Of a DNA stretch of 64,000 nucleotides, positions 17,968-26,554 are shown one piece after another. The notes below the pieces were generated by a model. It was given only the letters and a program-made list of their open reading frames with translations. It had not been told where the DNA came from and did no database searches. The DNA is from Comamonas antarctica (GTDB taxonomy: Bacteria > Pseudomonadota > Gammaproteobacteria > Burkholderiales > Burkholderiaceae_C). The translations under genes were made by a program, and so were the position numbers. The stretch is from contig NZ_CP054840.1 of NCBI RefSeq assembly GCF_013363755.1, positions 324,001 to 388,000 of the forward strand, given 5' to 3'. Every line of letters begins with the position of its first letter. Position 1 is the first letter of the stretch.

Positions 17968-18040
17968 CCCGTTCGCCCTGAGCCTGTCGAAGGGCCTCTC
18001 CAGCGTCCGTCGAAGGAGCTGTCCTGAGCTTGTCGAAGGA
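17968..18040. repeat. Comamonadaceae dispersed repeat (copies 2a and 2b)
   Basis: Two copies lie in the gap between convergent genes: CCCGTTCGCCCTGAGCCTGT continuing to CGAAGGG at 17968-17994, and GTCCTGAGCTTGTCGAAGGA at 18021-18040. A partial TCCGTCGAAGGAG lies between them. Confidence 0.85.
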
Positions 18041-18047
18041 GGTGGTC

Positions 18048-19100
18048 TCACGCCACCAGCGGCGCCTCCTGCATGGCCTCGATCTGCTCGTGCAGCATGT
18101 CGGTCTGGCCGCGCCAGTAATCGTGGCTGCCGAACCAGGGGAAGTTGATCGCGAAGATCGGGTCCTGCCAGCGGCGCGCGAGCCAGGCGCTGTAGTGGAT
18201 CAGGCGCAGCGTGCGCAGCGGCTCGATCAGCGCCAGTTCGCGCCGGTCGAAGGGGCGGAACTGTTCGTAGCCCTCGAGCAGGGCGCTGAGTTGCTGCGTG
18301 CGCTGGCGCCGGTCGCCCGACAGCAGCATCCACAGGTCCTGCACCGCCGGGCCCATGCGCGCATCGTCGAGGTCGACGAAATGCGGCCCGCCCGTGCCCG
18401 CGGCTTCGTCCACGGGCGTCCAGAGGATGTTGCCCGGATGGCAGTCGCCATGCAGGCGGATGCAGCTGGCATCGCGCAGGCCGAAATGCGCGGATTCGCC
18501 CGGTACGCCGGCGCGGCTCCCGGCAATCAGCGCCAGCGCCTGTTCGCAGCCCGTGCGCCAGGCGGTGACGGACTCGAGCGGCAGGATGTTCTCCGCGAGC
18601 AGCCAGTCGAGCGAATCCTGGCCGAAGCATTGCAGGTCCAGCGTCGGGCGTGTCGCGAACGGCCGCGCCGCGCCCACGGTGTGGATGCGCGCCAGGAAGC
18701 GGCCGATCCATTCGAGCACCTCGAAGTCATCGAGTTCGGGCGGGCGCCCGCCGCGCCAGGGGCTGACCGAGAAAGTGAAGCCCGCATGCTCATGCAGGGT
18801 CGCGCCCTGCAGGACCAGGGGCGCGACGACGGGAATCTCCGCGGCAGCGAGCTCGGCGGCAAACGCATGTTCCTCGTCGAGCTGGGCGCGGCTCCAGCGG
18901 CCCGGGCGGTAGAACTTAGCCACCACGCGCTCGCCGTCCTCGAGATAGGCCTGGTAGACGCGGTTCTCGTACGAGCCCAGTGCGGTGAGGCGGCCATCCC
19001 CGTAGAGGCCGACCGAGGCCAGTGCATCCAGCACCACATCGGGCGTGAGCTGTTCATAGGGATGGGCGCCTGTTGCGCCAGCGGAGGAGGGTAGGGTCAT
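18048..19100 (-). CDS. srkA: SrkA/YihE-like stress-response Ser/Thr kinase
   Basis: A 350-residue APH-fold kinase. The N-lobe has the conserved ALGSYENRVYQ substrate/ATP loop and the VAKFYRPGRW Lys. The catalytic loop is RLHGDCHPGNILW, and the metal motif is FVDLDDARMGPAVQDLWMLL. Length and motif order match E. coli SrkA (YihE/RdoA), which counteracts stress-induced killing downstream of Cpx. The phosphorylation target is unknown here. It is convergent with the lipoprotein gene; upstream it is separated by 35 bases from the end of the IclR gene on the same strand. No dsbA neighbour is present, unlike enterobacteria. Confidence 0.9.
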   Translation of the reverse strand: MTLPSSAGATGAHPYEQLTPDVVLDALASVGLYGDGRLTALGSYENRVYQAYLEDGERVVAKFYRPGRWSRAQLDEEHAFAAELAAAEIPVVAPLVLQGATLHEHAGFTFSVSPWRGGRPPELDDFEVLEWIGRFLARIHTVGAARPFATRPTLDLQCFGQDSLDWLLAENILPLESVTAWRTGCEQALALIAGSRAGVPGESAHFGLRDASCIRLHGDCHPGNILWTPVDEAAGTGGPHFVDLDDARMGPAVQDLWMLLSGDRRQRTQQLSALLEGYEQFRPFDRRELALIEPLRTLRLIHYSAWLARRWQDPIFAINFPWFGSHDYWRGQTDMLHEQIEAMQEAPLVA

Positions 19101-19135
19101 AGCCCGCTATTGTCCCCCCGATGCGGGTGGCGGCG

Positions 19136-19870
19136 TCAGTCCTCGCCCACCTGGCCGCACAGGCTGCGCGCGGCGCTGAGCACGGCGGGCACGAAGCGCG
19201 TCTGGTAGCGGTGCACGGGGCAGGTCAGCGTCACGGCGGCGGCCACGCTGCCGTCGGCGCGCAGCACCGGCGCGGATACGCCCGCGACCTCGGCCAGCCG
19301 GTCGCCCACCGCGGTGTAGAAGCCGTCGGCGCGGATGCGCGCATAGAGCGTGCGGTCCGGTCCGGGCGCCTTGCCCAGGATCGGATCGTAGGCGGTCAGT
19401 ATCCTGCCGCCCGTGCCGCGGTCCATGGGCAGCAGGTCGCCGGCGCGGATGTGGTCGCGCACCGGGTGCGGCGAATCAACGCGGTACAGGCACACGCGCG
19501 TGTCGCCGCGGCGCACATGGTAGGCCGCGCTTTCGCCGGTCTCCGACACCAGCGTGCGCAGCACCGGCAGCACCACCCGGTCGAGCGAGAACGCCGCCTG
19601 GTAGATCGCATGCAGGCGCGGCGCCTGCGCGCCGACCGCATAACGCCCGTCGTCGAGGCGCTGCACCCACTGCGCATGCTCCAGCGAGGCCAGCAGGCGC
19701 AGCGCCGTGCTTTTGTACAGCCGCGTGCGCTCGGCCAGTTCGGCCAGGCCCAGCGCCGAATCGCCGGGCCGGAACGCGGCCAGCAGGCTCAGTGCGCGGT
19801 CCACGGCGGCGACACCACCGGCGGCGGCATCCACATCGGCAACGGATTCGTTCAGGGCTTTGCGGGGCAT
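19136..19870 (-). CDS. IclR-family transcriptional regulator
   Basis: A 244-residue regulator. The N-terminal winged HTH is about residues 22-80 (LGLAELAERTRLYKSTALRLLASLE). The C-terminal IclR effector domain contains the Arg-Gly-Asp stretch YHVRRGDTRVCLYRVDSPHPVR and GTGGRIL. It is divergent, over 79 bases, from the HMG-CoA lyase/CoA transferase/Bug operon, with a strong palindrome between them, so it very probably controls that operon and itself. The effector is probably the imported acid or its CoA ester; this is inference. Confidence 0.92.
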   Translation of the reverse strand: MPRKALNESVADVDAAAGGVAAVDRALSLLAAFRPGDSALGLAELAERTRLYKSTALRLLASLEHAQWVQRLDDGRYAVGAQAPRLHAIYQAAFSLDRVVLPVLRTLVSETGESAAYHVRRGDTRVCLYRVDSPHPVRDHIRAGDLLPMDRGTGGRILTAYDPILGKAPGPDRTLYARIRADGFYTAVGDRLAEVAGVSAPVLRADGSVAAAVTLTCPVHRYQTRFVPAVLSAARSLCGQVGED

Positions 19871-19912
19871 GGGGCCATTCTCTCACTTGACAGCGGACGG
19901 CAAGTCACGCAA

Positions 19913-19933
19913 ACATTCTATTTAAGAGAATGT
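19913..19933. promoter_or_regulatory. Putative IclR operator
   Basis: A 21-base near-palindrome: ACATTCT at the left and AGAATGT at the right, 9 of 10 pairs matched around a central T. A similar half (GTTCTATCTAA) follows directly at 19935. It lies in the only AT-rich part of the IclR/HMG-CoA-lyase intergenic region, 16 bases before the lyase start codon and 42 before that of IclR. Confidence 0.7.
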
Positions 19934-19949
19934 CGTTCTATCTAATGAA

Positions 19950-20894
19950 ATGAGTGCTTCCATGTCCCTGAGTCCCGAGACGCCCGTGCTGATCAGCGAG
20001 GTCGGCCCGCGCGACGGCCTGCAGTCGGTCAAATCCACGATGGCCACGGCCGACAAGTGCCGCTGGATCGATGCGCTGGTGGCGGCCGGCGTGCGCGAGA
20101 TCGAGGTCGCATCCTTCGTGCCGCCGGCATTGCTGCCGCAGATGGCCGATGCCGCCGAGGTCGTGCGGCATGCGCTGCGCCATTCCGGCATCACCGTGAT
20201 GGCGCTGGTGCCCAACCGCCGCGGCGCCGAGAACGCGCTCAAAGCCGGCGTGCACAAGCTGACCATGCCGGTCTCGGCCAGCACCGCGCATTCGCTGGCC
20301 AACGTGCGCAAGACGCCGCAGCAAATGGTCGAGGAGGTGCGCGCCATCGCGCAGCTGCGCGATGCGATCGCGCCCGGCGTCAAGCTCGAAGCCGGCATCT
20401 CCACGGCCTTCGGCTGCACGCTGCAGGGCGAGGTGGCCGAGGACGACGTGATCCGCCTGGCCGCCTCGTGCATCGAGGCCGGCGCCGACGAATCGGGCCT
20501 GTCCGACACCGTGGGCTATGCCAACCCGGCCCAGGTGCGCCGGCTGTTCCGCCGCCTGCGCGCGGAAATCGGCGTGCATGCGGGCGCCGCGCACATGCAC
20601 AACACGCGCGGCCTGGGCCTGGCCAACTGCCTGGCCGCCTGGGACGAAGGCGTGCGCACCTTCGACAGCTCGCTGGGCGGGCTCGGCGGCTGCCCCTATG
20701 CGCCGGGCGCGTCGGGCAACGTCGTGACCGAGGACCTGGTGTTCATGTTCGAGGCCATGGGCGTGCGCACCGGCATCGATCTCGAGCGCCTGTTTGCCGC
20801 GCGCGCGCCGCTGATGGCCGGACTGCCGGGCGAGCCGGTCTACGGCATGGCGCCCGAAGCCGGCCTGCCCAAGGGCTTTGCCCAAGCCCGCTGA
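19950..20894 (+). CDS. Hydroxymethylglutaryl-CoA lyase family protein
   Basis: A 314-residue TIM-barrel lyase of the HMGL/citramalyl-type DRE superfamily. Catalytic Arg21-Asp22 sits in SEVGPRDGLQ, and the conserved HxHN-like metal ligands are seen as AHMHNTRG. The signature GLGGCPYAPGASGN carries the catalytic Cys near residue 248. It would cleave (S)-3-hydroxy-3-methylglutaryl-CoA to acetoacetate and acetyl-CoA, or a close homologue. A second in-frame ATG at 19962 is an alternative start; neither has a strong ribosome site. The downstream CoA-transferase gene begins after 20 bases. No leucine-degradation genes accompany it, so the substrate may be another branched hydroxyacyl-CoA. Confidence 0.9.
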   Translation: MSASMSLSPETPVLISEVGPRDGLQSVKSTMATADKCRWIDALVAAGVREIEVASFVPPALLPQMADAAEVVRHALRHSGITVMALVPNRRGAENALKAGVHKLTMPVSASTAHSLANVRKTPQQMVEEVRAIAQLRDAIAPGVKLEAGISTAFGCTLQGEVAEDDVIRLAASCIEAGADESGLSDTVGYANPAQVRRLFRRLRAEIGVHAGAAHMHNTRGLGLANCLAAWDEGVRTFDSSLGGLGGCPYAPGASGNVVTEDLVFMFEAMGVRTGIDLERLFAARAPLMAGLPGEPVYGMAPEAGLPKGFAQAR

Positions 20895-20914
20895 CCCCTT
20901 TGCACGGACCTGCC

Positions 20915-22093
20915 ATGAACGCAACCAACAACGCGCCCGCGCTGCCCTACGCCGGCATCCGGGTCATTGAATTCACCCATATGGTCATGGGCCCCACCTG
21001 CGGCATGCTGCTGGCCGACCTGGGCGCCGAAGTCATCAAGATCGAGCCGCCGGGCGGCGACAGCACGCGCAATCTGCGGGGGTCGGGCGCGGGCTTCTTC
21101 CCGATGTTCAACCGCAACAAGAAAAGCGTGGTCCTTGACCTCAAGACCGCAGCCGGCCAGGAGGCCGCGCGCCGGCTCATCGACGGCGCCGACATCGTCA
21201 GCGAGAACTTCAAGGCCGGCGTGATGGAAAAGCTGGGCCTGGATTACGCGCGCCTGAAGCAGCGCAATCCGCGGCTGATCTATGTGAGCCACAAGGGTTT
21301 CCTGCCCGGCCCCTACGAGCACCGCACGGCGCTCGATGAGGTCGTGCAGATGATGGGCGGGCTGGCCTATATGACCGGCCGCCCCGGCGACCCGCTGCGC
21401 GCGGGCACCAGCGTCAACGACATCATGGGCGGCATGTTCGGTGCGATCGGCGCGATGGCCGCGCTCGCGCAGCGCGAGCAGACCGGCGCGGGCAGCGAGG
21501 TGCAGTCCGCGCTGTTCGAGAACAACGTGTTCCTGGTCGGCCAGCACATGCTGCAGGCGGCCATCACCGGCCGCAGCGTCGCGCCCATGCCCAGCCGCGT
21601 CTCGGCCTGGGCGATCTACGACGTGTTCACGGTGCGCGATGGCGAGCAGATCTTCCTGGCCGTGGTCAGCGACAAGCAGTGGGACATCTTCTGCCGCGCG
21701 CTGGGCCTGAGCGAGCTGCATGGCGATCCGCGCCTGGCCACCAACAACGGCCGCGTCGAGGCACGCGAGTGGCTCATGCCGCAGCTGCGCGCGCTGCTGG
21801 CCGCGCATTCGGCGGCCGAACTCGGCGCGCTGTTCGAAGCCAACGGCCTGCCGTTCGCACCCATCACCAAGCCCGAGCAACTGCTGCAGGACCCGCATCT
21901 GCTGGCCACGGGCGGCCTGGCGCCGATCGCTTTGGGCGATGGCCGCGAGACGCTGGCGCCGCTGCTGCCGTTCACGCTGGATGGCGCGCGCCCGGGCGTG
22001 CGCCTGCAGCCGCCGCAGGCCGGCGAGCACACCGCGCAGCTGCTGCGCGAAGCCGGCTACAGCGATGCCGAGATCGCCGCGCTGCAACCCTGA
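20915..22093 (+). CDS. CaiB/BaiF (family III) CoA-transferase
   Basis: A 392-residue family III CoA-transferase. The N-terminus GIRVIEFTHMVMGPTCGMLLADLGAEVIKIEPPGGD is typical. The catalytic Asp169 (in SVNDIMGG) is at the same position as in formyl-CoA transferase, and the GSEVQSALFENNV and HPLLATGGL-like segments are present. It moves CoA from a donor thioester such as succinyl-CoA to an acid. Between the lyase and Bug genes it would supply the CoA ester that the lyase cleaves. The ATG at 20915 follows the lyase stop by 20 bases. Confidence 0.92.
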   Translation: MNATNNAPALPYAGIRVIEFTHMVMGPTCGMLLADLGAEVIKIEPPGGDSTRNLRGSGAGFFPMFNRNKKSVVLDLKTAAGQEAARRLIDGADIVSENFKAGVMEKLGLDYARLKQRNPRLIYVSHKGFLPGPYEHRTALDEVVQMMGGLAYMTGRPGDPLRAGTSVNDIMGGMFGAIGAMAALAQREQTGAGSEVQSALFENNVFLVGQHMLQAAITGRSVAPMPSRVSAWAIYDVFTVRDGEQIFLAVVSDKQWDIFCRALGLSELHGDPRLATNNGRVEAREWLMPQLRALLAAHSAAELGALFEANGLPFAPITKPEQLLQDPHLLATGGLAPIALGDGRETLAPLLPFTLDGARPGVRLQPPQAGEHTAQLLREAGYSDAEIAALQP

Positions 22094-22118
22094 TCCAAAA
22101 CCTCGAGGAGACAACGAC

Positions 22119-23099
22119 ATGACAACCATCACACGCCGCCAACTCATTGCGACAACCATGCTGGGCAGCCTGCTGCCGACCTGGGCCGAGGCCGCGAGCT
22201 ATCCCGACGGCCGCCCGATCAAGCTGGTCGTGCCCTATACCCCGGGCGGCGGCACCGACACCGTGGCGCGCTTCATCGCGGCGCGCATCGCCGCCGAAAC
22301 GCAGTGGAGCATGGTGGTGGAAAACCGCCCCGGCGCGGCCGGCAACATCGGCATGGATGCCGTGGCCAAGTCCAAGCCCGACGGCCTGATGGTCGGCCTG
22401 GGCCAGACCGCGAACCTGGCGATCAATCCCGCGCTGATGCCGCGCCTGCCCTTCAATGCCGAAAAGGACCTGGTGCCAGTGGCGCTCGTGGCCTCGCAGC
22501 CGGTGGTGCTGGTGGTGCGCGACGACGCGCCCTGGAAGTCGCTGGCCGATGCGATCAAGGCCGCGCAGGCCCGGCCCGGCGATCTCAAGCAGGCGCTGGC
22601 CGGCACCGGCACCGTGGGCCATCTGGCGGGCGAGATGCTGGCCCACCGCGCGAAGTTCAAGGTGCTGAACGTGCCGTACAAGGGCGCGGGTCCGGCCATC
22701 AACGACCTGCTCGGCGGCAGCACGGACTTCATGTTCGCCACCCCGCAGGCGGTGCTGGAAATGATCAAGGGCAAGCGGCTGCGCGCGCTGGCGGTGACGT
22801 CCGCGGCGCGCCTGCCGATTCTTCCCGACGTGCCCACCGTGGCCGAGTCCGGCTATGCCGGCTTCGAGGCGGTGGACTGGAAGGTGCTGGTGGCGCCCGC
22901 GGGCACGCCCGCTGCCGTCGTGCAGGCGCTCAATGCCGCCAACGAGAAGGCACTGTCCAAGCCTGAAACCATTGCGCTGCTGGCCACCGAGGGCAGCACC
23001 GCGCTGGGCGGCTCGCCGGCCAAGGCGCAGCAGTACATCCAGGCCGAGCAGCGCAAGTGGGCGCGCCTGATCAAGGACACCAACATCACGCTGGAATGA
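22119..23099 (+). CDS. Bug/TctC-type periplasmic receptor
   Basis: A 326-residue Bug receptor. The signal peptide begins MTTITRRQLIATTML, resembling a twin-arginine signal, and ends near AEA at 23-25. The family hallmark IKLVVPYTPGGGTDTVARF follows directly, and GTGTVGHLAGEML and VPYKGAGPAINDLL mark the ligand cleft. GAGGAG lies 8 bases before the ATG. It is the third gene of the IclR-controlled operon and probably captures the acid that the CoA-transferase activates. No membrane TctAB subunits are nearby. Confidence 0.93.
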   Translation: MTTITRRQLIATTMLGSLLPTWAEAASYPDGRPIKLVVPYTPGGGTDTVARFIAARIAAETQWSMVVENRPGAAGNIGMDAVAKSKPDGLMVGLGQTANLAINPALMPRLPFNAEKDLVPVALVASQPVVLVVRDDAPWKSLADAIKAAQARPGDLKQALAGTGTVGHLAGEMLAHRAKFKVLNVPYKGAGPAINDLLGGSTDFMFATPQAVLEMIKGKRLRALAVTSAARLPILPDVPTVAESGYAGFEAVDWKVLVAPAGTPAAVVQALNAANEKALSKPETIALLATEGSTALGGSPAKAQQYIQAEQRKWARLIKDTNITLE

Positions 23100-23103
23100 G
23101 CGG

Positions 23104-23122
23104 CCGGGGCAGGCCGCCCCGG
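23104..23122. terminator. GC-rich hairpin between convergent genes
   Basis: CCGGGGC and GCCCCGG arms (7 bp, loop AGGCC) lie between the convergent Bug and hydroxyacyl-CoA dehydrogenase genes. There is no T-tract, so termination strength is doubtful. Confidence 0.4.
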
Positions 23123-23138
23123 GAGAGCCGCGCTTGGC

Positions 23139-23987
23139 TCAGTACTGGTAGACGCCGCGGCCGGTCTTGCGGCCCAGGCGGCCGGCGGCGACCATTTCCT
23201 TGAGCAGCTGGCTGGGGCGGTACTTGCTGTCGCCGAACTGCTCGAGGTAGACCTCCATCACCGCCAGGCACACGTCCAGGCCGATCATGTCGGCCAGCGC
23301 CAGCGGGCCGATGGGCTGGTTGCAGCCGAGCTTCATGCCGGCGTCGATGTCCTCGGCCGTGGCGAGGCCTTCGGACAGCACGAAGAAGGCCTCGTTGATC
23401 ATCGGCACCAGGATGCGGTTGACGACGAAGCCGGGCGCGTTCTTCACCGTGATCGGGCTCTTGCCCAGGCGCACGGCCAGTTCCTTGACGGTGTCATGCG
23501 TCGCGTCGCTGGTCTGCAGGCCGCGGATGATCTCCACCAGCGCCATCATCGGCACGGGGTTGAAGAAGTGCATGCCGATGAAACGGTCGGCGCGGCTGGT
23601 GATCGCGGCCAGCTGGGTGATGGAGATCGACGAGGTGTTCGAGGCCAGGATGGCTTCGGGTGCGAGCAGCGCGTCGATCTGCTGCAGGATCTTGATCTTC
23701 AGCGCGTGGTTCTCGGTCGCGGCTTCGATCACCAGCTGCGCGGCCGCCAGGTCTTCGTAGCGTGTCGAGGTCTTGATGCGTGCCAGCGCCGCGGCCTTGT
23801 CGGCTTCGCTGATCTTTTCCTTCTTGATCAGGCGGTCCAGGCTGCCCGACACCGTGGCCAGGCCCTTGCGCACCGCTTCGTCCGAGATATCCACCAGCAC
23901 CACGTCGATGCCCGAGACCGCGCAGGCCTGCGCGATGCCGTTGCCCATGGTGCCCGCGCCGATGATCCCGACAGTTTGAATCGCCAT
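23139..23987 (-). CDS. 3-hydroxybutyryl-CoA dehydrogenase
   Basis: A 282-residue NAD(P)-dependent 3-hydroxyacyl-CoA dehydrogenase. The Rossmann motif GIIGAGTMGNGIA is at the N-terminus. The catalytic His is in the GMHFFNPVPMMALVEII motif, and the C-terminal domain carries GAPGFVVNRIL-type and GCNQPIGPLALADMIGLD motifs. It interconverts acetoacetyl-CoA and 3-hydroxybutyryl-CoA and serves fatty-acid, butyrate or polyhydroxybutyrate metabolism. I chose the ATG at 23987 because GGAG lies 9 bases upstream; the open frame upstream is not protein-like. It is convergent with the Bug gene and downstream of the orphan gene at 24.1-24.5 kb. Confidence 0.94.
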   Translation of the reverse strand: MAIQTVGIIGAGTMGNGIAQACAVSGIDVVLVDISDEAVRKGLATVSGSLDRLIKKEKISEADKAAALARIKTSTRYEDLAAAQLVIEAATENHALKIKILQQIDALLAPEAILASNTSSISITQLAAITSRADRFIGMHFFNPVPMMALVEIIRGLQTSDATHDTVKELAVRLGKSPITVKNAPGFVVNRILVPMINEAFFVLSEGLATAEDIDAGMKLGCNQPIGPLALADMIGLDVCLAVMEVYLEQFGDSKYRPSQLLKEMVAAGRLGRKTGRGVYQY

Positions 23988-24090
23988 TTGGAAAGTCTCC
24001 GCTAAATGATTGGAACCGCGTGATGGTAGCGGCAATCGGGGACCATGGCCGATGTTGATGCTGCGCCGCAGCATCGCTTGGGACGCAGGC

Positions 24091-24504
24091 TCAAAAAACC
24101 GCAGCCGGCTGGTTGTCGCAGGATGCCGTGCTTCCCGTCAACACCCATGGTTCTTCCTCGGGGAAGCTCAGGTCGTCGGCGTGGCCCAGCGGGAAAACCG
24201 ACAGGTACTGGTACTTGGCGGCGTCGTATTTTTCCATGGCCAGCTGGGCGTTCTGCATGATCAGATTGAAATTGTCCAGCAAGCCACTGAAGTGCTCGTT
24301 GTCGGCACTGAGCTTCATGACGTCGCCGGTCTGCAGATATTCCTGGACACTGGATTCATGCGCTGCTGTTGCCGCAAGAATGGCTTCCTTGTACTGATTG
24401 AACATGTCGAAGTGGTCCAGCATTTCCTGCTTGGCCATTGCGTGGCTTTTGACGATATCCACAGGGTTGGATGCGATGGCTGGAGCAATGGTGATTTGTG
24501 TCAT
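24091..24504 (-). CDS. Hypothetical helical protein in AT-rich pocket
   Basis: I do not recognise this 137-residue protein. It has no signal peptide or membrane segment. The middle (about residues 18-95) is predicted by eye to be amphipathic helix rich in Met, Phe, Gln and Glu, and the C-terminal 35 residues are acidic then polar (LSFPEEEPWVL). Base composition is visibly less GC-rich than its neighbours, and its codons use more A/T-ending triplets. It is flanked by housekeeping genes with a 246-base AT-rich upstream gap, suggesting an acquired or lineage-specific gene. The ribosome site is weak (a C-rich run precedes the ATG). That it is a real gene is likely but not certain. Confidence 0.6.
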   Translation of the reverse strand: MTQITIAPAIASNPVDIVKSHAMAKQEMLDHFDMFNQYKEAILAATAAHESSVQEYLQTGDVMKLSADNEHFSGLLDNFNLIMQNAQLAMEKYDAAKYQYLSVFPLGHADDLSFPEEEPWVLTGSTASCDNQPAAVF

Positions 24505-24568
24505 GGGGGCTGGATGGGTGGTGGAGGAAGAGTTCGGCGCTGTTTTAGATAGTTATGCGTTATGTGAT

Positions 24569-24597
24569 TTGAATTAAAAATAGGTTCCAACTATTTA
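24569..24597 (+). promoter_or_regulatory. Putative purT promoter
   Basis: TTGAAT (24569-24574), a 17-base AT-rich spacer and TATTTA (24592-24597) lie about 155 bases upstream of purT, in the gap between the orphan gene and purT. The leader that follows is GC-rich. Consensus match only. Confidence 0.4.
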
Positions 24598-24750
24598 TCT
24601 GCGGGCATTGAAGCCGTGTTGCCTGTGACTGCGGCGTCAGGGGCACTGCAAATCGGTAAAAATCCAGCCTGCTGCTGCCGGCGCGCGGCGCGTGCGTTGC
24701 CCGCGGCTGCCGGCTTTCATCGTCTTCCTGCCTCCATCCCATCGATTGCC

Positions 24751-25992
24751 ATGACCACTTTCGGAACTCCACTCGCCCCCCACGCCACCAAAGTCATGCT
24801 GCTGGGCAGCGGAGAACTCGGCAAGGAGGTGCTCATCGCGCTGCAGCGCCTGGGCGTCGAGACGATTGCCGTCGACCGCTACGAGAACGCGCCCGGCCAC
24901 CAGGTCGCCCACCGCGCCCACACCATTGCGATGAGCGATCCGGCCCAGCTCAAGGCCCTGGTCGAGCAGGAGCAGCCGGGCTGGGTGGTGCCCGAGATCG
25001 AGGCCATTGCCACGCCCATGCTTGAGGAACTCGAAGCCGCGGGCGTGGTGCGCGTGGTGCCCACGGCGCGCGCCGCGCGCCTGACCATGGACCGCGAAGG
25101 CATCCGCCGCCTGGCCGCCGAGACGCTGGGCGTGCCCACCAGCCCCTACCGCTTTTGCGACTCGCTGGCGCAACTGCAGGCCGCGATCGACGGCCATGAC
25201 GGCCAGCCCGCCATTGGTTATCCCTGCGTGGTCAAGCCGGTGATGAGCAGCTCGGGCAAGGGCCAGAGCAAGATCGACGGCCCGCAGGACGTGGCTGCGG
25301 CCTGGGACACGGCCATGGCCGGCGGCCGCGTCAACCACGGCCGCGTCATCGTCGAAGGCTTCATCGACTTCGACTACGAGATCACGCTGCTGACGGTGCG
25401 CGCACGCGGCGCCGATGGCCAGATCCATACGCATTTCTGCGCGCCCGTGGGCCATCTGCAAAAGAGCGGCGACTACGTCGAGAGCTGGCAGCCGCAGCCG
25501 ATGGCGCCCGTGGCGCTGGAGCGTGCGCAGGCGATGGCGCTGGCCGTCACGCAGAACCTGGGCATGGACCGCGACGGCCAGCCCGCGGGCCTGGGCCTCT
25601 ACGGCGTCGAGTTGTTCGTGCGCGGCGACGAAGTCTGGTTCAGCGAAGTCAGCCCGCGCCCGCACGACACCGGCCTGGTGACGCTGGCCACGCAATGGCA
25701 AAGCGAATTCGAGCTGCATGCGCGCGCCATCCTGGGGCTGCCCGTCGATACCTCGCTGCGCAACCCGGGCGCGAGCGCCGTGATCTATGGCGGCGTCGAA
25801 GGCGAAGACATGGTGTTCGATGGTGTCGCCGAGGCCCTGGCCGTGCCCGGCACCGACCTGCGCCTGTTCGGCAAGCCCGAGAGCTTTGCCAAGCGCCGCA
25901 TGGGCGTGGCGCTGGCGCGCCATGACGATATCGCGCTGGCACGCGAGCGCGCGCGCCTCGCGGCCGGCAAGGTCAAGCCGCGGCTGGCCTGA
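24751..25992 (+). CDS. purT: Formate-dependent phosphoribosylglycinamide formyltransferase (PurT)
   Basis: A 413-residue ATP-grasp enzyme that makes formyl-GAR from GAR, formate and ATP in purine synthesis, the folate-free alternative to PurN. The N-terminal segment [22 protein letters not shown] binds nucleotide/GAR. The ATP-grasp core includes [16 protein letters not shown], the [19 protein letters not shown] strand and the metal-site motif [18 protein letters not shown] chose the ATG at 24751 by homology. The 3' end overlaps the convergent tag gene by 20 bases. Confidence 0.96.
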   Translation: MTTFGTPLAPHATKVMLLGSGELGKEVLIALQRLGVETIAVDRYENAPGHQVAHRAHTIAMSDPAQLKALVEQEQPGWVVPEIEAIATPMLEELEAAGVVRVVPTARAARLTMDREGIRRLAAETLGVPTSPYRFCDSLAQLQAAIDGHDGQPAIGYPCVVKPVMSSSGKGQSKIDGPQDVAAAWDTAMAGGRVNHGRVIVEGFIDFDYEITLLTVRARGADGQIHTHFCAPVGHLQKSGDYVESWQPQPMAPVALERAQAMALAVTQNLGMDRDGQPAGLGLYGVELFVRGDEVWFSEVSPRPHDTGLVTLATQWQSEFELHARAILGLPVDTSLRNPGASAVIYGGVEGEDMVFDGVAEALAVPGTDLRLFGKPESFAKRRMGVALARHDDIALARERARLAAGKVKPRLA

Positions 25993-26554
25993 GATCGGGC
26001 TTTGTTGCCTGGCTGCGCATGAAGCAGCCGGGCGCGTGGTCGTCGACGATGCCCACGGCCTGCGTCCAGGCATGGACGATGGTCGGGCCGACGAACTTGA
26101 AGCCGCGGCGCTTGAGATCGCTGGAGATCCGTGTGGACAGGTCGGTTTGCGTCGCAACGCCGGTGCCGCGCAGGGTGCGGCCTTCGGTGAACGACCAGCA
26201 GTATTCGGCGAAGTCTTCGCCTCTGGCCTGCATCTCCAGGTAGATCTGCGCGCCGCGTATGGTCGCCTCGATCTTGGCGCGCGCGCGCACGATGCCGGCA
26301 TTGCCCATCAGCCGCTCGACGTCTTCGGGGCCGAAGTCGGCCACCGCCACGGGATCGAACCCGGCAAAGGCTGCGCGGAAGGCCTCGCGCTTGCGCAGGA
26401 TCACCTGCCACGAGAGCCCGGCCTGGAAACCCTCGAGCATGAGCGTTTCCCAGAGTTCTCGCGCATCGCGTACCGGCACGCCCCATTCGGTGTCGTGGTA
26501 GTGCTGCATCTGCGCGTCGGCGTTGGCCCAGGCGCAGCGCATGAGGGCCGTCAC
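25973..26554 (-). CDS. tag: DNA-3-methyladenine glycosylase I (Tag)
   Basis: About 193 residues of HhH-like alkylation-repair glycosylase that removes 3-methyladenine from DNA. The zinc ligands seen in E. coli Tag are kept: Cys in MRCAW, His in YHDTEWGVP, and the His and Cys of DDHAPGCF near the C-terminus. The [17 protein letters not shown] motif supplies the catalytic Glu, and [18 protein letters not shown] is conserved. I prefer the GTG at 26554, whose GTGA overlaps the amn stop, with a GAGG 10 bases upstream; the ATG at 26542 is the alternative (189 residues). It is the last gene of the GGDEF/EAL-amn-tag set. Confidence 0.9.
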   Translation of the reverse strand: MTALMRCAWANADAQMQHYHDTEWGVPVRDARELWETLMLEGFQAGLSWQVILRKREAFRAAFAGFDPVAVADFGPEDVERLMGNAGIVRARAKIEATIRGAQIYLEMQARGEDFAEYCWSFTEGRTLRGTGVATQTDLSTRISSDLKRRGFKFVGPTIVHAWTQAVGIVDDHAPGCFMRSQATKPDLRPAAA

